Source of the DNA: Thermodesulfovibrionales bacterium
GTDB taxonomy: Bacteria > Nitrospirota > Thermodesulfovibrionia > Thermodesulfovibrionales > SM23-35
Direction of reading: 5' to 3'
DNA length: 24,567 nt
Assembly: GCA_022865525.1 (NCBI GenBank)
Contig: JALHSV010000050.1
Span: 1-24,567, forward strand
Made by a program: the position numbers and the translations under genes. Positions 8,013-14,954 of the stretch are shown here, piece after piece. The notes below the pieces were generated by a model. The model worked only from the letters and a program-made list of their open reading frames with translations, did no database searches and was not told where the DNA came from. Position 1 is the first letter of the stretch, and every line of letters starts with the position of its first letter.

Positions 8013-8585
8013 TTACTTTTCTTTTTCCTTTTTATTATAAATTAAGGCAAACATGCCAATTAATATTCCAAGAATAATCAAAATTGTTTCTGCACGAATA
8101 GAGTGGATTTTATAACCACTCCTTAACAATAAATTAGCTGTTAAAAACAAAAAATTAAAAAAGAGTGCCTCAATATAAAATATAATCTGTTTCAGGAACA
8201 ACAGATTCATTTTATTCATAATCGCTTTATTTCTAGTTAAACAATCATGAGGAAGATATTGCCTATCCCCAGTAAGGTTTAAAACATTTGATTTCGCAAA
8301 TTCTAGTGTGTTGCACATATATTTTTTATGTAAATAAATTCTATAACCTGCAATACATCCGCTCACTAAATATTGAATCCAAGAATAAATTATTAGACCA
8401 ATAAATAGATTTCCGAAATTTAAAGAGAATTGAAGACTCAATGCTAGTGAGCCAAATATTAATGCAGAAATCGAATATTCAAATTTCCCCATATGTTCGA
8501 CTTCAGCCAGGCAATAATCTTCTGCTGCTTTTTTAACATAAAATCTATCCATTTCACTTATTGGAGTATTTCCTTCAGCAGGCAT
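8013..8585 (-). CDS. Four-TM membrane protein, first gene of the operon
   Basis: This 190-residue protein has two hydrophobic hairpins: two membrane segments at about 40-60 and 62-85, and two more at about 133-155 and 165-183. A cytoplasmic loop of about 40 residues separates them and a short Lys/Glu-rich tail follows. The ATG is well supported by AAGGAG 7 nt upstream. The layout resembles the small multi-TM proteins (SLATT-like and others) that serve as membrane effectors in conflict systems, but I see no diagnostic motif. It leads the operon with the two helical proteins at 6124-8009, with 3-bp and about 20-bp gaps. A membrane-acting output controlled by the two soluble partners is a reasonable guess. 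Confidence 0.7.
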   Translation of the reverse strand: MPAEGNTPISEMDRFYVKKAAEDYCLAEVEHMGKFEYSISALIFGSLALSLQFSLNFGNLFIGLIIYSWIQYLVSGCIAGYRIYLHKKYMCNTLEFAKSNVLNLTGDRQYLPHDCLTRNKAIMNKMNLLFLKQIIFYIEALFFNFLFLTANLLLRSGYKIHSIRAETILIILGILIGMFALIYNKKEKEK

Positions 8586-8975
8586 TTCTATTCTCCTTAC
8601 TCATTACTTAATGCGCGCTAATAGATAATCCCATAGATAGCATTGCATTATCAATAGTTAACTTCAGGTCTTCTTCATCCCCTACGTTACCACCTTGATT
8701 GCTCTTTCAACTTCCACAATGAAATTAATGCAATTAGAAATTTTATTACTACCTAAAATAGGCTTATTACAAATGTAAATTCAAGTACAATTCAACTGTA
8801 GCCTAAACTGACAATTCTAGTTTAGCTTAATTGTGTCAAATTAGAGTCCTTTTGAAAAAATGTTGAATACTGTCAATAATTGCTAAAGACTTTAATCTGA
8901 CACTTTTTATGCCATTTTTAAAGTGGCGCGGTTTCGATTTTTCCGAAACCATTTACTGACAATTCTATAAAATAA
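8586..8975. other. 390-bp AT-rich intergenic region with short repeats
   Basis: There is no gene. The 13-mer ACTGACAATTCTA occurs twice in the same orientation (8807-8819 and 8955-8967). A seven-pair inverted repeat GGTTTCG/CGAAACC lies at 8930-8950, and a looser CACTTT/AAAGTG pair just before it. These may end transcription from the gene at 8976-9725. The operon starting at 8585 must also have its promoter here, but I found no well-spaced -35/-10 pair. Confidence 0.4.
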
Positions 8976-9725
8976 CTACTTTTTTTGATTTTTAACAATT
9001 TGTGGCTGTTTTGTGACTATTTTTTTTTCGACTTGATCTAACTTCTTTTCGATCGCAGAGATTTGTTTCGTTATCGTTTCAGATACAGCGAATATCTTCT
9101 CTGATCTATTTTCAATCTTATCAAACTGATCCTTTGACAAAATAACTGTTTGAGTCTTGTAATTAGAGATTATCCCAATAACTATCGATGCGACTCCGAT
9201 AATGATCGAAATCCAAATAGAAATCCAAGCCAATTTCATGCTTTGTCTATGCCTTTTTTCATCTCGTGTAATGAAGGAATTCTGAATGAACCAGATCATC
9301 TCCTCAGTAAAAATTATCTGTTTAAAAGCATACTCGCGAAATAATTTGGCGACTCCTTTATCGGGAAATTCAAAAGAGAGATAAGGCTCATCTTTAACTA
9401 TACGGCCGAAACCTATCCCATTTGGGATAATATTTGCTTCTTCAAAAAATTGAATATAACCTTCTCTTTCAAGTAGCGCTAACAAATTAATCAACGTAAC
9501 GATTATCTTAGATATTGTATTGATTTTTTCTTCAATTTCTCCAAGTTCTATTTCAGAAGGTTCTTTTTTGTGTGTCTGGAATTGTAACTCAACCTTACCT
9601 TCTCCTTTATTTGGAACTATTCGCATTCTATCTAAATATGGATCCAACAATGTTGGGATATCTTTTCTGTCAATATTCTTCAGTTTAACGATCAGTTCTT
9701 TTTCTCTTTGACTCAAGTATCTCAT
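8976..9725 (-). CDS. One-TM membrane protein with C-terminal coiled coil
   Basis: This 249-residue protein is unrecognised. It has no signal peptide. Residues 1-160 form a soluble domain that starts with a charged helix, contains two beta-like stretches and a hydrophobic helix at about 65-88. A single strong membrane segment covers about 165-188, followed by a charged region with heptad-like Lys/Glu/Ile spacing (about 196-245) that should form a coiled coil. The ATG has AAGGAG 5 nt upstream. It begins 20 bp after the truncated restriction-like gene and is co-transcribed with it. It may be an accessory gene that once accompanied the full restriction system, or an unrelated passenger. Confidence 0.65.
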   Translation of the reverse strand: MRYLSQREKELIVKLKNIDRKDIPTLLDPYLDRMRIVPNKGEGKVELQFQTHKKEPSEIELGEIEEKINTISKIIVTLINLLALLEREGYIQFFEEANIIPNGIGFGRIVKDEPYLSFEFPDKGVAKLFREYAFKQIIFTEEMIWFIQNSFITRDEKRHRQSMKLAWISIWISIIIGVASIVIGIISNYKTQTVILSKDQFDKIENRSEKIFAVSETITKQISAIEKKLDQVEKKIVTKQPQIVKNQKK

Positions 9726-9745
9726 AGCTACTCCTTAGTAGAATT

Positions 9746-10075
9746 TTAAGCCTTTTTTTCTAGTAAATCTTCAATCTCACCAAGCTTCATCCCAATCTGA
9801 AAACCATTAACCAATTTTCGCTTTCCTTCCATCATTGATTTTACGTATTGCTGCTTTTCATCAGAGAGCCCTTTACCTTCGTTAAAGATTATTTTTTTTT
9901 TGGCAGGGCCACCTCTTTGCTTTTTTGGTTTGGGAATGGGTGTAATGAATTTAGCGCTTCGTCGTTTCTCGATTATTTTCTGTGTCGGTTGCCCCTGTTC
10001 ATCAAGTTCCCAGTGTTTTTTCGGATACTCGTATGGTGAGTCCAATATTGGATTGTCAAAGAATGGGTTGCTCAT
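9746..10075 (-). CDS. N-terminal fragment of a large restriction/helicase protein (BPTD_3080-like), truncated
   Basis: This reading frame has 109 residues. The first 75 or so resemble the N-terminus of large type III restriction-like Res proteins of the BPTD_3080 kind, which are around a thousand residues long: NPFFDNPILDSPYEYP, then KHWELDEQGQPT, then RRSAKFITPIPKPKK, then EGKGLSDEKQQY. This is from memory of the family, not a search. After QQY the family continues into the helicase, but here an unrelated Lys-rich tail of about 32 residues follows and the frame stops. All helicase motifs and the nuclease are missing. It is therefore a deletion relic or a short stand-alone protein using this tail. 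It has an AGAGAG-type ribosome site and leads into the membrane protein 20 bp downstream. Confidence 0.6.
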   Translation of the reverse strand: MSNPFFDNPILDSPYEYPKKHWELDEQGQPTQKIIEKRRSAKFITPIPKPKKQRGGPAKKKIIFNEGKGLSDEKQQYVKSMMEGKRKLVNGFQIGMKLGEIEDLLEKKA

Positions 10076-10338
10076 AAATTATCTCTCTTTTATCATCGAA
10101 TTTACGTTTGTTAACAACCCAGTGATCAATAGAACAGTTTTCACTGGGAATGATATATATGAACATGTTAAGTTTACATATTTGTGAAAATTTTCTCAAG
10201 TGAACTCGATTTGACTTAGTTCAACTGATTTTTGTATGCGTGTTTCTTTTTTTCAGGAATAAGTCGGAAGTCTCTGTAAAGTAATTGAGTGTTGATGGAA
10301 TAATGGTTGGAGATTGCCAAGATGCTGCGTATTTTCTC

Positions 10339-12402
10339 CTACTGATCTTCGAAGTTCTTCGGACGCCATCCGCTTATGTATTTATCCGCTAGTTCAATCA
10401 ATTCTTCGACGCCTTTCGGTTTAGTTGTCTTGAGGCTTTTTATCCGCTCCCTCAGTATTTCTTCACTTCCATATATCTCAATAAGATCATCCCAAGCTAA
10501 GCGTAAAGATCGTCGAATTGCACGGCTTCCAATGGACTGGCTTGTTGCTTCACTCTGAGCCGATATAAGAACGGCTAATGTCATCTGGGGAGAGTCGCTG
10601 ATATTGATCGGGCCTTCTGAAGCATCGGCTTTTTCTTTTACCAGGTGTAATATCCAAATGAGGTTATGCTCTTTTATAAGATCCTCAACTGATGCAGAAC
10701 GCACAGCATCACGCCACGCTTTTTCAAATTCCGATGCTGCAGCTTCTGAAACAAGTTTGTGCCCAACATGCTCCCAATAGCCAATAATTCTGATTAACTC
10801 TAGTTTTAGAAATAGGTATTTCAACTCAGGAAGAATCTGGCGCACAGCAGCTTCAACCGCAGCAAGGTCTTTTAGAGACCTTACTAGACGATAAGCAACG
10901 CGAGTTACAACAAAATGGGTATCTAGCCCCAAAAACCCTTTTTGTTTCCTTGGGAGATCTGGTAAAAGATTAAGAATAACGATTGTCCCGGGTATGACAT
11001 GTTCAGAAGCGAACTGCTCCTCATAGTTTTCCAGAGATGCAATGACATCTTCCAGATGGTTCAAATCCAATGAGCGTAAATACTTATCTAAAGCTGGTTT
11101 ATCAGACATAAGATTCCAGGCTTGCTCTGCAGCCGTGAAAGCTTGCAAACTCTCACCTTCAATACGTTCTAAATATAATTTTAAAATGTCTTCGTGGGCA
11201 ATCCGACGCTCTTTAAACCAACTATTTTTCCAATCGCCACCATAGTGAGTACCACTGATATACTTTATTCCTGCAGGAAAGAGCCGCTCAATCAATGCAT
11301 TTACAACAGGACCATACTTTCCAGCAGCCTTAATTAAGCCATCAATCTGTTCTTTGAACTGCGGTGGGTCGCCACTTGCTCTGAAAGAGATATCGGAAGT
11401 TTGAGTGAGCCCTTCAATCGAATCGTGTAATTGTCCAAAAACATCAGGGAGAAATAATCTGATTGCTTCAAGTGCAAGCACATCAACGAGTGCAATTTGA
11501 CCTTTCAGCGCATATACAGTCCCATAGACGGCGGCTGCGTATCGACGAACATCTCGCATATTTCGGATAAGCGGCCGAATGATCTCCATAAATACATCAG
11601 GCCAGACCTGCTTGTCAAAATGTCCAGTTTTTTCAATATTGGATAGAGCTCCATCCACTGCCGAGATTATCAGCTGGTCAAGTATATGGCTGGGGATTGC
11701 AGGTAGATCAGCTGCTACTTGAAGTATTTTTTCCAGGTAGTCTCGACCTGGAACTCCCAATTCTTCAAGTGCTCGTTCTACGCGTACACGGTCGAATGCT
11801 ACAATATAGATAATGTTGGGGAAGCTTGCCGTTAGCCGTACTAGTTTGAATACATCTCGAATTTCTGATGAAGACAGCCGATCAATATCGTCAAGGACAA
11901 CGACTATTGGTTTATCAAGTTTCCTTAAAGATTTTTCAATTGTTTTTCGTTTATCGCCTATTCCTTTTTTTCGTCGTTTAAATAGCTTCCCAAGGATTTT
12001 CGATGCTGAGCTTAAGCGTTCGATCCATGGGCCAACAAGGGGAATCCAGACTATCCCAGAAAATGTTTCTCCGTACTTTTCAAGGTCTTTTCCAATATCA
12101 TCAAGACCCTTGCGAATTTTCAGCTGGGCTGAAAGTTCAACAAAAAATGAAATAATAAGTTGTTCTGCACCGCTAAACATCCAAGGGTTGAAGTCGAGTA
12201 TGGGTACACCAATCTGTTCAAATTCATTTCGGGCAAGGTTGACAAAGGATGTTTTTCCAGATCCCCAAGCACCAAGAACTCCAACAACTATTCCTTGAGT
12301 CGCATCAAGAGACAGAATTTGCTGAGTAAATGACTGAGCAAATGCAGCTCTACCGAGGGTGTCATCTTCCAGACATTGGATGGGATTATCACTAGTGATC
12401 AT
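10339..12402 (-). CDS. KAP-family P-loop NTPase
   Basis: This protein of about 687 residues has the hallmarks of the KAP family. These are Walker A GAWGSGKTS (residues 48-56 counted from the upstream ATG), the family motif FNPWMFSG (75-82), Walker B PIVVVLDDIDRL (169-180) and YIVAFDR (203-209). The insert between them contains a moderately hydrophobic stretch (about 120-131) where other members have membrane segments. The C-terminal 350 residues are helical and unassigned. KAP NTPases are linked to membrane-associated phage exclusion (PifA) and occur in defence islands; the role here is inferred. I prefer the ATG at 12402: GGGGGA lies 4 nt upstream, and the predicted promoter would start transcripts at about the alternative ATG at 12414. 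It stands alone. Confidence 0.85.
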   Translation of the reverse strand: MITSDNPIQCLEDDTLGRAAFAQSFTQQILSLDATQGIVVGVLGAWGSGKTSFVNLARNEFEQIGVPILDFNPWMFSGAEQLIISFFVELSAQLKIRKGLDDIGKDLEKYGETFSGIVWIPLVGPWIERLSSASKILGKLFKRRKKGIGDKRKTIEKSLRKLDKPIVVVLDDIDRLSSSEIRDVFKLVRLTASFPNIIYIVAFDRVRVERALEELGVPGRDYLEKILQVAADLPAIPSHILDQLIISAVDGALSNIEKTGHFDKQVWPDVFMEIIRPLIRNMRDVRRYAAAVYGTVYALKGQIALVDVLALEAIRLFLPDVFGQLHDSIEGLTQTSDISFRASGDPPQFKEQIDGLIKAAGKYGPVVNALIERLFPAGIKYISGTHYGGDWKNSWFKERRIAHEDILKLYLERIEGESLQAFTAAEQAWNLMSDKPALDKYLRSLDLNHLEDVIASLENYEEQFASEHVIPGTIVILNLLPDLPRKQKGFLGLDTHFVVTRVAYRLVRSLKDLAAVEAAVRQILPELKYLFLKLELIRIIGYWEHVGHKLVSEAAASEFEKAWRDAVRSASVEDLIKEHNLIWILHLVKEKADASEGPINISDSPQMTLAVLISAQSEATSQSIGSRAIRRSLRLAWDDLIEIYGSEEILRERIKSLKTTKPKGVEELIELADKYISGWRPKNFEDQ

Positions 12403-12418
12403 TACTTCCCCCATAATG

Positions 12419-12448
12419 ATTGTAATACTTTATTGTCAATAATGCCAA
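12419..12448 (-). promoter_or_regulatory. Predicted promoter of the KAP NTPase gene
   Basis: The minus strand reads TTGGCA (12448-12443), an 18-bp spacer, then TACAAT (12424-12419). The start point near 12412 would give a leader of only about 10 nt carrying the GGGGGA ribosome site, which supports translation from 12402. Confidence 0.45.
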
Positions 12449-12517
12449 CCAGCTTATAAGGGCCTTATAAGGTAGAAAGACTAATAATAAAATCTGAGCC
12501 TCTGAGTAAAATGGAAT

Positions 12518-12537
12518 GCCGGAGATCAATCCCCGGC
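12518..12537 (-). terminator. Terminator-like hairpin after small frame, copy 1
   Basis: GCCGG pairs with CCGGC around a 10-nt centre that can extend the stem. It sits 8 nt after the minus-strand stop codon and is followed on that strand by ATTCCATTTTAC. The matching hairpin of copy 2 has an A-T pair at the fourth position where this one has G-C, a compensatory change. Confidence 0.45.
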
Positions 12538-12545
12538 CTCCATGT

Positions 12546-12656
12546 TCACACAAGATTCAGCAGGAAAATATAGCCGCGGATCTGCTCCTTTTTGTTGACC
12601 TCGATGCGGTATATAAATGACATGATAGCCATGGACAATTTGTCCGCTGTAAGCAT
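12546..12656 (-). CDS. Small conserved protein, copy 1 (about 36 aa)
   Basis: The minus frame ends in KKEQIRGYIFLLNLV and TGA and aligns without gaps to the frame at 14589-14699. Across 43 codons shared with copy 2 (reaching upstream of the ATG used here) I count 21 base differences, 12 of them in third positions. The last 15 codons differ only by four synonymous changes. This pattern indicates protein coding on this strand. The start is uncertain: ATG at 12656, 12632 or 12623 are possible and none has a good ribosome site. The frame stays open to 12698. It could also be the 3' relic of a longer gene. The peptide is basic and hydrophobic. Confidence 0.4.
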   Translation of the reverse strand: MLTADKLSMAIMSFIYRIEVNKKEQIRGYIFLLNLV

Positions 12657-12787
12657 TACAAAGTATAAATAAAATGCCTTATAACTTATCTCATCCGCTT
12701 AGAGACCGTGCCTCCACGGGCTTGCTATATGCCTAAATGGGCGGGGATATGCCCATTCTTTATGTCTAACAAAACTCCAGCGCTGTA

Positions 12788-12816
12788 TTGACAATGCAAA
12801 TATTAATCCTTAGAAT
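12788..12816 (+). promoter_or_regulatory. Strong sigma70-type promoter for the dipeptidase
   Basis: A perfect TTGACA (12788-12793) is followed by a 17-bp spacer and TAGAAT (12811-12816). The start would be near 12823, giving a leader of about 110 nt that contains the tandem repeat at 12832-12886. Confidence 0.6.
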
Positions 12817-12831
12817 TCAAGCATTGGGGGG

Positions 12832-12886
12832 AAATTGATTTTCCTATCAGTTTTCATCATGGGGAAAATTGATTTTCCTATCAGTT
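12832..12886 (+). repeat. Tandem 21-bp repeat in the dipeptidase leader
   Basis: The 21-mer AAATTGATTTTCCTATCAG plus TT occurs at 12832-12852 and 12866-12886, 34 bp apart, each preceded by a run of G and A. It lies just after the predicted start site, where a repressor or RNA-binding control could act. There is no copy before the second 300-bp repeat's gene. Confidence 0.65.
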
Positions 12887-12935
12887 AACTTAAAGAACTC
12901 CCGGAACTCTCCAGGGGAATAATAAGGAGAACAAT

Positions 12936-14168
12936 ATGAGAAAAATCTTTATAAGCACTTTCACGGTATTATTCATACTATCTTTTATCTCTCTTCAGTT
13001 TTTATCGGGAGAGGAAACCATCGACCCTCGACTCTGGGAAAAAGCAAGAAAAATTCACGAAGATGCAATTGTTATCGATACTCACTGCGATACCCCCATG
13101 CTGATGTTGGAGAGAAACCTGGATATCGGGAAACGGTCAAGCGAGAACCAGGTAGACCTGGTCCGTATGAAAGAAGGGAGATTGGATGCGATTTTCTTCG
13201 CGGTCTTCATTTCAAACGACCTGGACGAAAAACACCCCTCCAAAAAAGCCCTGGAAATGATCGATGAAATCCATCAACAAGTCGAAAAAAACAGTGACCT
13301 GGTGGAAATGGCTTACTCGCCGGAAGATATCCGGGACATCCAAAAAAAGGGAAAGCGGGCTATCCTTATCGGTATGGAGAACGGAGGACCTATTGAAGGA
13401 AGTCTGCGACTGCTCAGGGATTATTATCGTTTGGGTGTCAGGTATATCACTCTGACTCACAATGGTAATAACGATATTTGTGACACGTCGAATCCGGGGG
13501 AGGCGAGGTGGAACGGGGTTAGTCCTTTCGGTAAAACGGTGATTGAAGAGATGAATCGTTTGGGAATGTTGATTGATGTGTCTCATATTTCGGATGAGGC
13601 CTTTTGGGATGTATTGGAAATTTCTAAGGTCCCGGTATTTGCTTCACATTCGTGTACTCGTTCGTTGTGCGATATCCATCGAAATTTGACGGATGATATG
13701 ATCAAGGCGTTGGCTAAAAAGGGTGGTGTTATTCAATTGACATTTTGTTCTTTTTTTGTGGAGGAGGAGTATAAGCGGTTAGCGTCGGAGAATGAAAAGA
13801 AGATCGAACCTCAAAAGAAGTTATTGGCGGAAAAGTATAAGGATGATCAGGATGCTTATTGGAATGCGCTTATTGAGTTGGGGAAAGAGGTTGCACCGCC
13901 GGCGCCGAAGATTGAGAAGTTAATTGATCATGTAGATCATGTGGTAAAGTTGGTGGGAGTGAATCATGTGGGTTTTGGTTCTGATTATGATGGGACGGGT
14001 AGTGTCCCGCGTGGTCTTGAAGATGTTTCGGGTTTCCCGCTGATCACATATCATTTGTTAAAGCGGGGGTATAGTGAGGGTGACATCAAGAAAATGCTTG
14101 GTGGTAATTTCCTCCGGTTGTTTGAAAAAGCTCAACCCCGCGGCGAAGGAAGTTCTCCCACGCCATAA
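12936..14168 (+). CDS. Exported membrane dipeptidase, peptidase family M19
   Basis: This 410-residue protein has an N-terminal signal peptide (about 1-24: basic start, then a hydrophobic core). The family is clear from the metal-binding set of renal dipeptidases: IDTHCDT (H50, D52), ILIGMENG (E148, bridging carboxylate), DVSHIS (H217), FASHSCTRS (H238) and FGSDYDG (D350). M19 enzymes are dizinc hydrolases that cleave dipeptides, including some with D residues; the enzyme should act outside the cytoplasmic membrane. The ATG has AAGGAG 6 nt upstream. All expected ligands are present and the length is normal, so it should be active. It has its own strong promoter and lies between the two 300-bp repeats, transcribed against the KAP gene. 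Composition drifts along the gene, C-rich codons first and G/T-rich ones later. Confidence 0.92.
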   Translation: MRKIFISTFTVLFILSFISLQFLSGEETIDPRLWEKARKIHEDAIVIDTHCDTPMLMLERNLDIGKRSSENQVDLVRMKEGRLDAIFFAVFISNDLDEKHPSKKALEMIDEIHQQVEKNSDLVEMAYSPEDIRDIQKKGKRAILIGMENGGPIEGSLRLLRDYYRLGVRYITLTHNGNNDICDTSNPGEARWNGVSPFGKTVIEEMNRLGMLIDVSHISDEAFWDVLEISKVPVFASHSCTRSLCDIHRNLTDDMIKALAKKGGVIQLTFCSFFVEEEYKRLASENEKKIEPQKKLLAEKYKDDQDAYWNALIELGKEVAPPAPKIEKLIDHVDHVVKLVGVNHVGFGSDYDGTGSVPRGLEDVSGFPLITYHLLKRGYSEGDIKKMLGGNFLRLFEKAQPRGEGSSPTP

Positions 14169-14231
14169 ACAGCACCTCAAATCGGGGGTCCAGGGGGAGC
14201 CTCCCAATACTGTTGCCTTAAGGAAAAGACT

Positions 14232-14257
14232 AATGGTCAACGGTCAATTGTCAATGG
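14232..14257 (+). repeat. Tandem heptamer repeat
   Basis: Units AATGGTC, AACGGTC, AATTGTC and AATGG run head to tail with period 7. They lie in the gap after the dipeptidase. Confidence 0.5.
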
Positions 14258-14264
14258 AAGCGGA

Positions 14265-14297
14265 GCCCTTCGGGCGTTATGACCCGCCTTCGGCGGG
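14265..14297. repeat. Pair of TTCG-capped palindromes
   Basis: GCCCTTCGGGC (14265-14275) and CCCGCCTTCGGCGGG (14283-14297) are two adjacent perfect stems with TTCG-type loops. No T-run follows on the plus strand, so they look like dispersed palindromes rather than a terminator. Confidence 0.5.
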
Positions 14298-14345
14298 AAA
14301 AAAGCTTTGGATTTTCACGATTGGAGCCATCGTACGCAGTGGAGA

Positions 14346-14500
14346 ACGATGAAACGAATTGTAACCCCCGCTCGAAAATCTTTTATGAAAAAATCTATCC
14401 AGAGCTGTATGAAGAGGAGTACGGATATTTCAGAAAGATCATCACCGCCACCATTTGCAAATACCTCGACTGTGGGATCATGGAGAACGGTTTCGTTTTT
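14346..14500 (+). pseudogene. Relic of an IS91-family transposase N-terminus
   Basis: In one plus frame the residues FYEKIYPELYEEEYGYF, then a helix, then CKYLDCGIMENGF match the conserved start of IS91-type transposases. There, a Y-E-x-x-YG segment is followed by a CG-x-x-x-x-GFA element just before the Cys-rich zinc domain. The match ends exactly where the zinc-binding cysteines should start, and no HUH/Y2 catalytic region exists in the window. There is no credible start codon. IS91 elements move by one-ended rolling-circle transposition and often leave such stubs beside captured genes. Confidence 0.45.
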
Positions 14501-14560
14501 TCCCTATTGGTATTCAAGCTAAAAAAGGCAGCCGATAATCTGGATAAGGAAAAATGGATA

Positions 14561-14580
14561 GCCAGGGATCTCTCCCTGGC
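14561..14580 (-). terminator. Terminator-like hairpin after small frame, copy 2
   Basis: This is a perfect eight-pair stem GCCAGGGA/TCCCTGGC with a four-base loop. It lies 8 nt after the stop of the minus-strand small frame and is followed on that strand by TATCCATTTTTCC. Confidence 0.5.
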
Positions 14581-14588
14581 TTCCACGA

Positions 14589-14699
14589 TCACACCAGATT
14601 CAGCAGAAAGATGTAGCCGCGGATCTGCTCCTTTTTATCTATCTTTATAGGGTATATGAAAGACATGAAAGCCATGGACAACTTGTCCTTTGTATGCAT
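14589..14699 (-). CDS. Small conserved protein, copy 2 (about 36 aa)
   Basis: The frame is the paralogue of 12546-12656. Over the 43 codons aligned between the copies, 34 residues are identical, and the C-terminal 15 residues (KKEQIRGYIFLLNLV) are unchanged. It ends 8 nt before a strong hairpin, as a real transcribed gene would. ATG codons at 14699, 14675 and 14666 are all possible; the frame is open to 14735. None has a ribosome site. The family is unknown to me. Confidence 0.4.
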   Translation of the reverse strand: MHTKDKLSMAFMSFIYPIKIDKKEQIRGYIFLLNLV

Positions 14700-14889
14700 T
14701 ACAAAGGAGAAATAAAATGCCTTATAGATTTTTACTCACCCGCTTGGAGATCGTGCCTCTACGGGCTTGTTATAGGCTAAAATGGGTGGGGATATGCCCT
14801 TCTTTAAGGGCTGCTTAAACTTCAGAGTTTCTATTGACATTTTAGTTAATTTTCCTTAAAGGGCCATGCGCTTAAAATATTGATGTTTC

Positions 14890-14918
14890 TTGAATAATTC
14901 TAAATAGAAAAGTATTAT
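14890..14918 (+). promoter_or_regulatory. Promoter for the membrane/ClpP-like operon
   Basis: TTGAAT (14890-14895), a 17-bp spacer and TATTAT (14913-14918) precede the first gene. The start near 14925 leaves a 30-nt leader with a good AAGGAG. Confidence 0.5.
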
Positions 14919-14954
14919 GTGTAAAAATAGTTTTAAGGGAGCAAGGAGATATCT

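Larger units (their letters stand above)
12511..12816 (+). repeat. About 300-bp direct repeat, copy 1
   Basis: This aligns with 14554-14862 in the same orientation at roughly 80% identity with few indels. The order of parts is the same in both: a hairpin, a minus-strand small frame, a conserved leader of about 75 bp with short palindromes, and a TTGACA near the right end. Copy 1 lies just upstream of the dipeptidase gene. Confidence 0.7.
14554..14862 (+). repeat. About 300-bp direct repeat, copy 2
   Basis: This is the second copy of the repeat at 12511-12816, with the same internal order. It lies just upstream of the membrane-protein operon at 14955. It includes a TTGACA at 14834-14839, but its -10 equivalent (TAAAGG) is poor; a better promoter lies downstream. 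Confidence 0.7.

Noticed and set aside
12936..14168. Dipeptidase region as un-inserted chromosome
   Set aside because: Its composition differs from the island, but it is inside the tRNA repeats and flanked by repeats and IS debris, so capture is as likely; I kept it as island cargo.
14283..14297. Rho-independent terminator after the dipeptidase
   Set aside because: The stem is strong, but it is followed by A residues, not T, on the plus strand; on the minus strand the T-run precedes the stem.
14717..14818. Plus-strand 33-residue frame with a good AAGGAG in repeat copy 2
   Set aside because: In copy 1 the ribosome site is lost and the frame is broken by indels, while the minus-strand frame stays intact, so the minus strand is the coding one.
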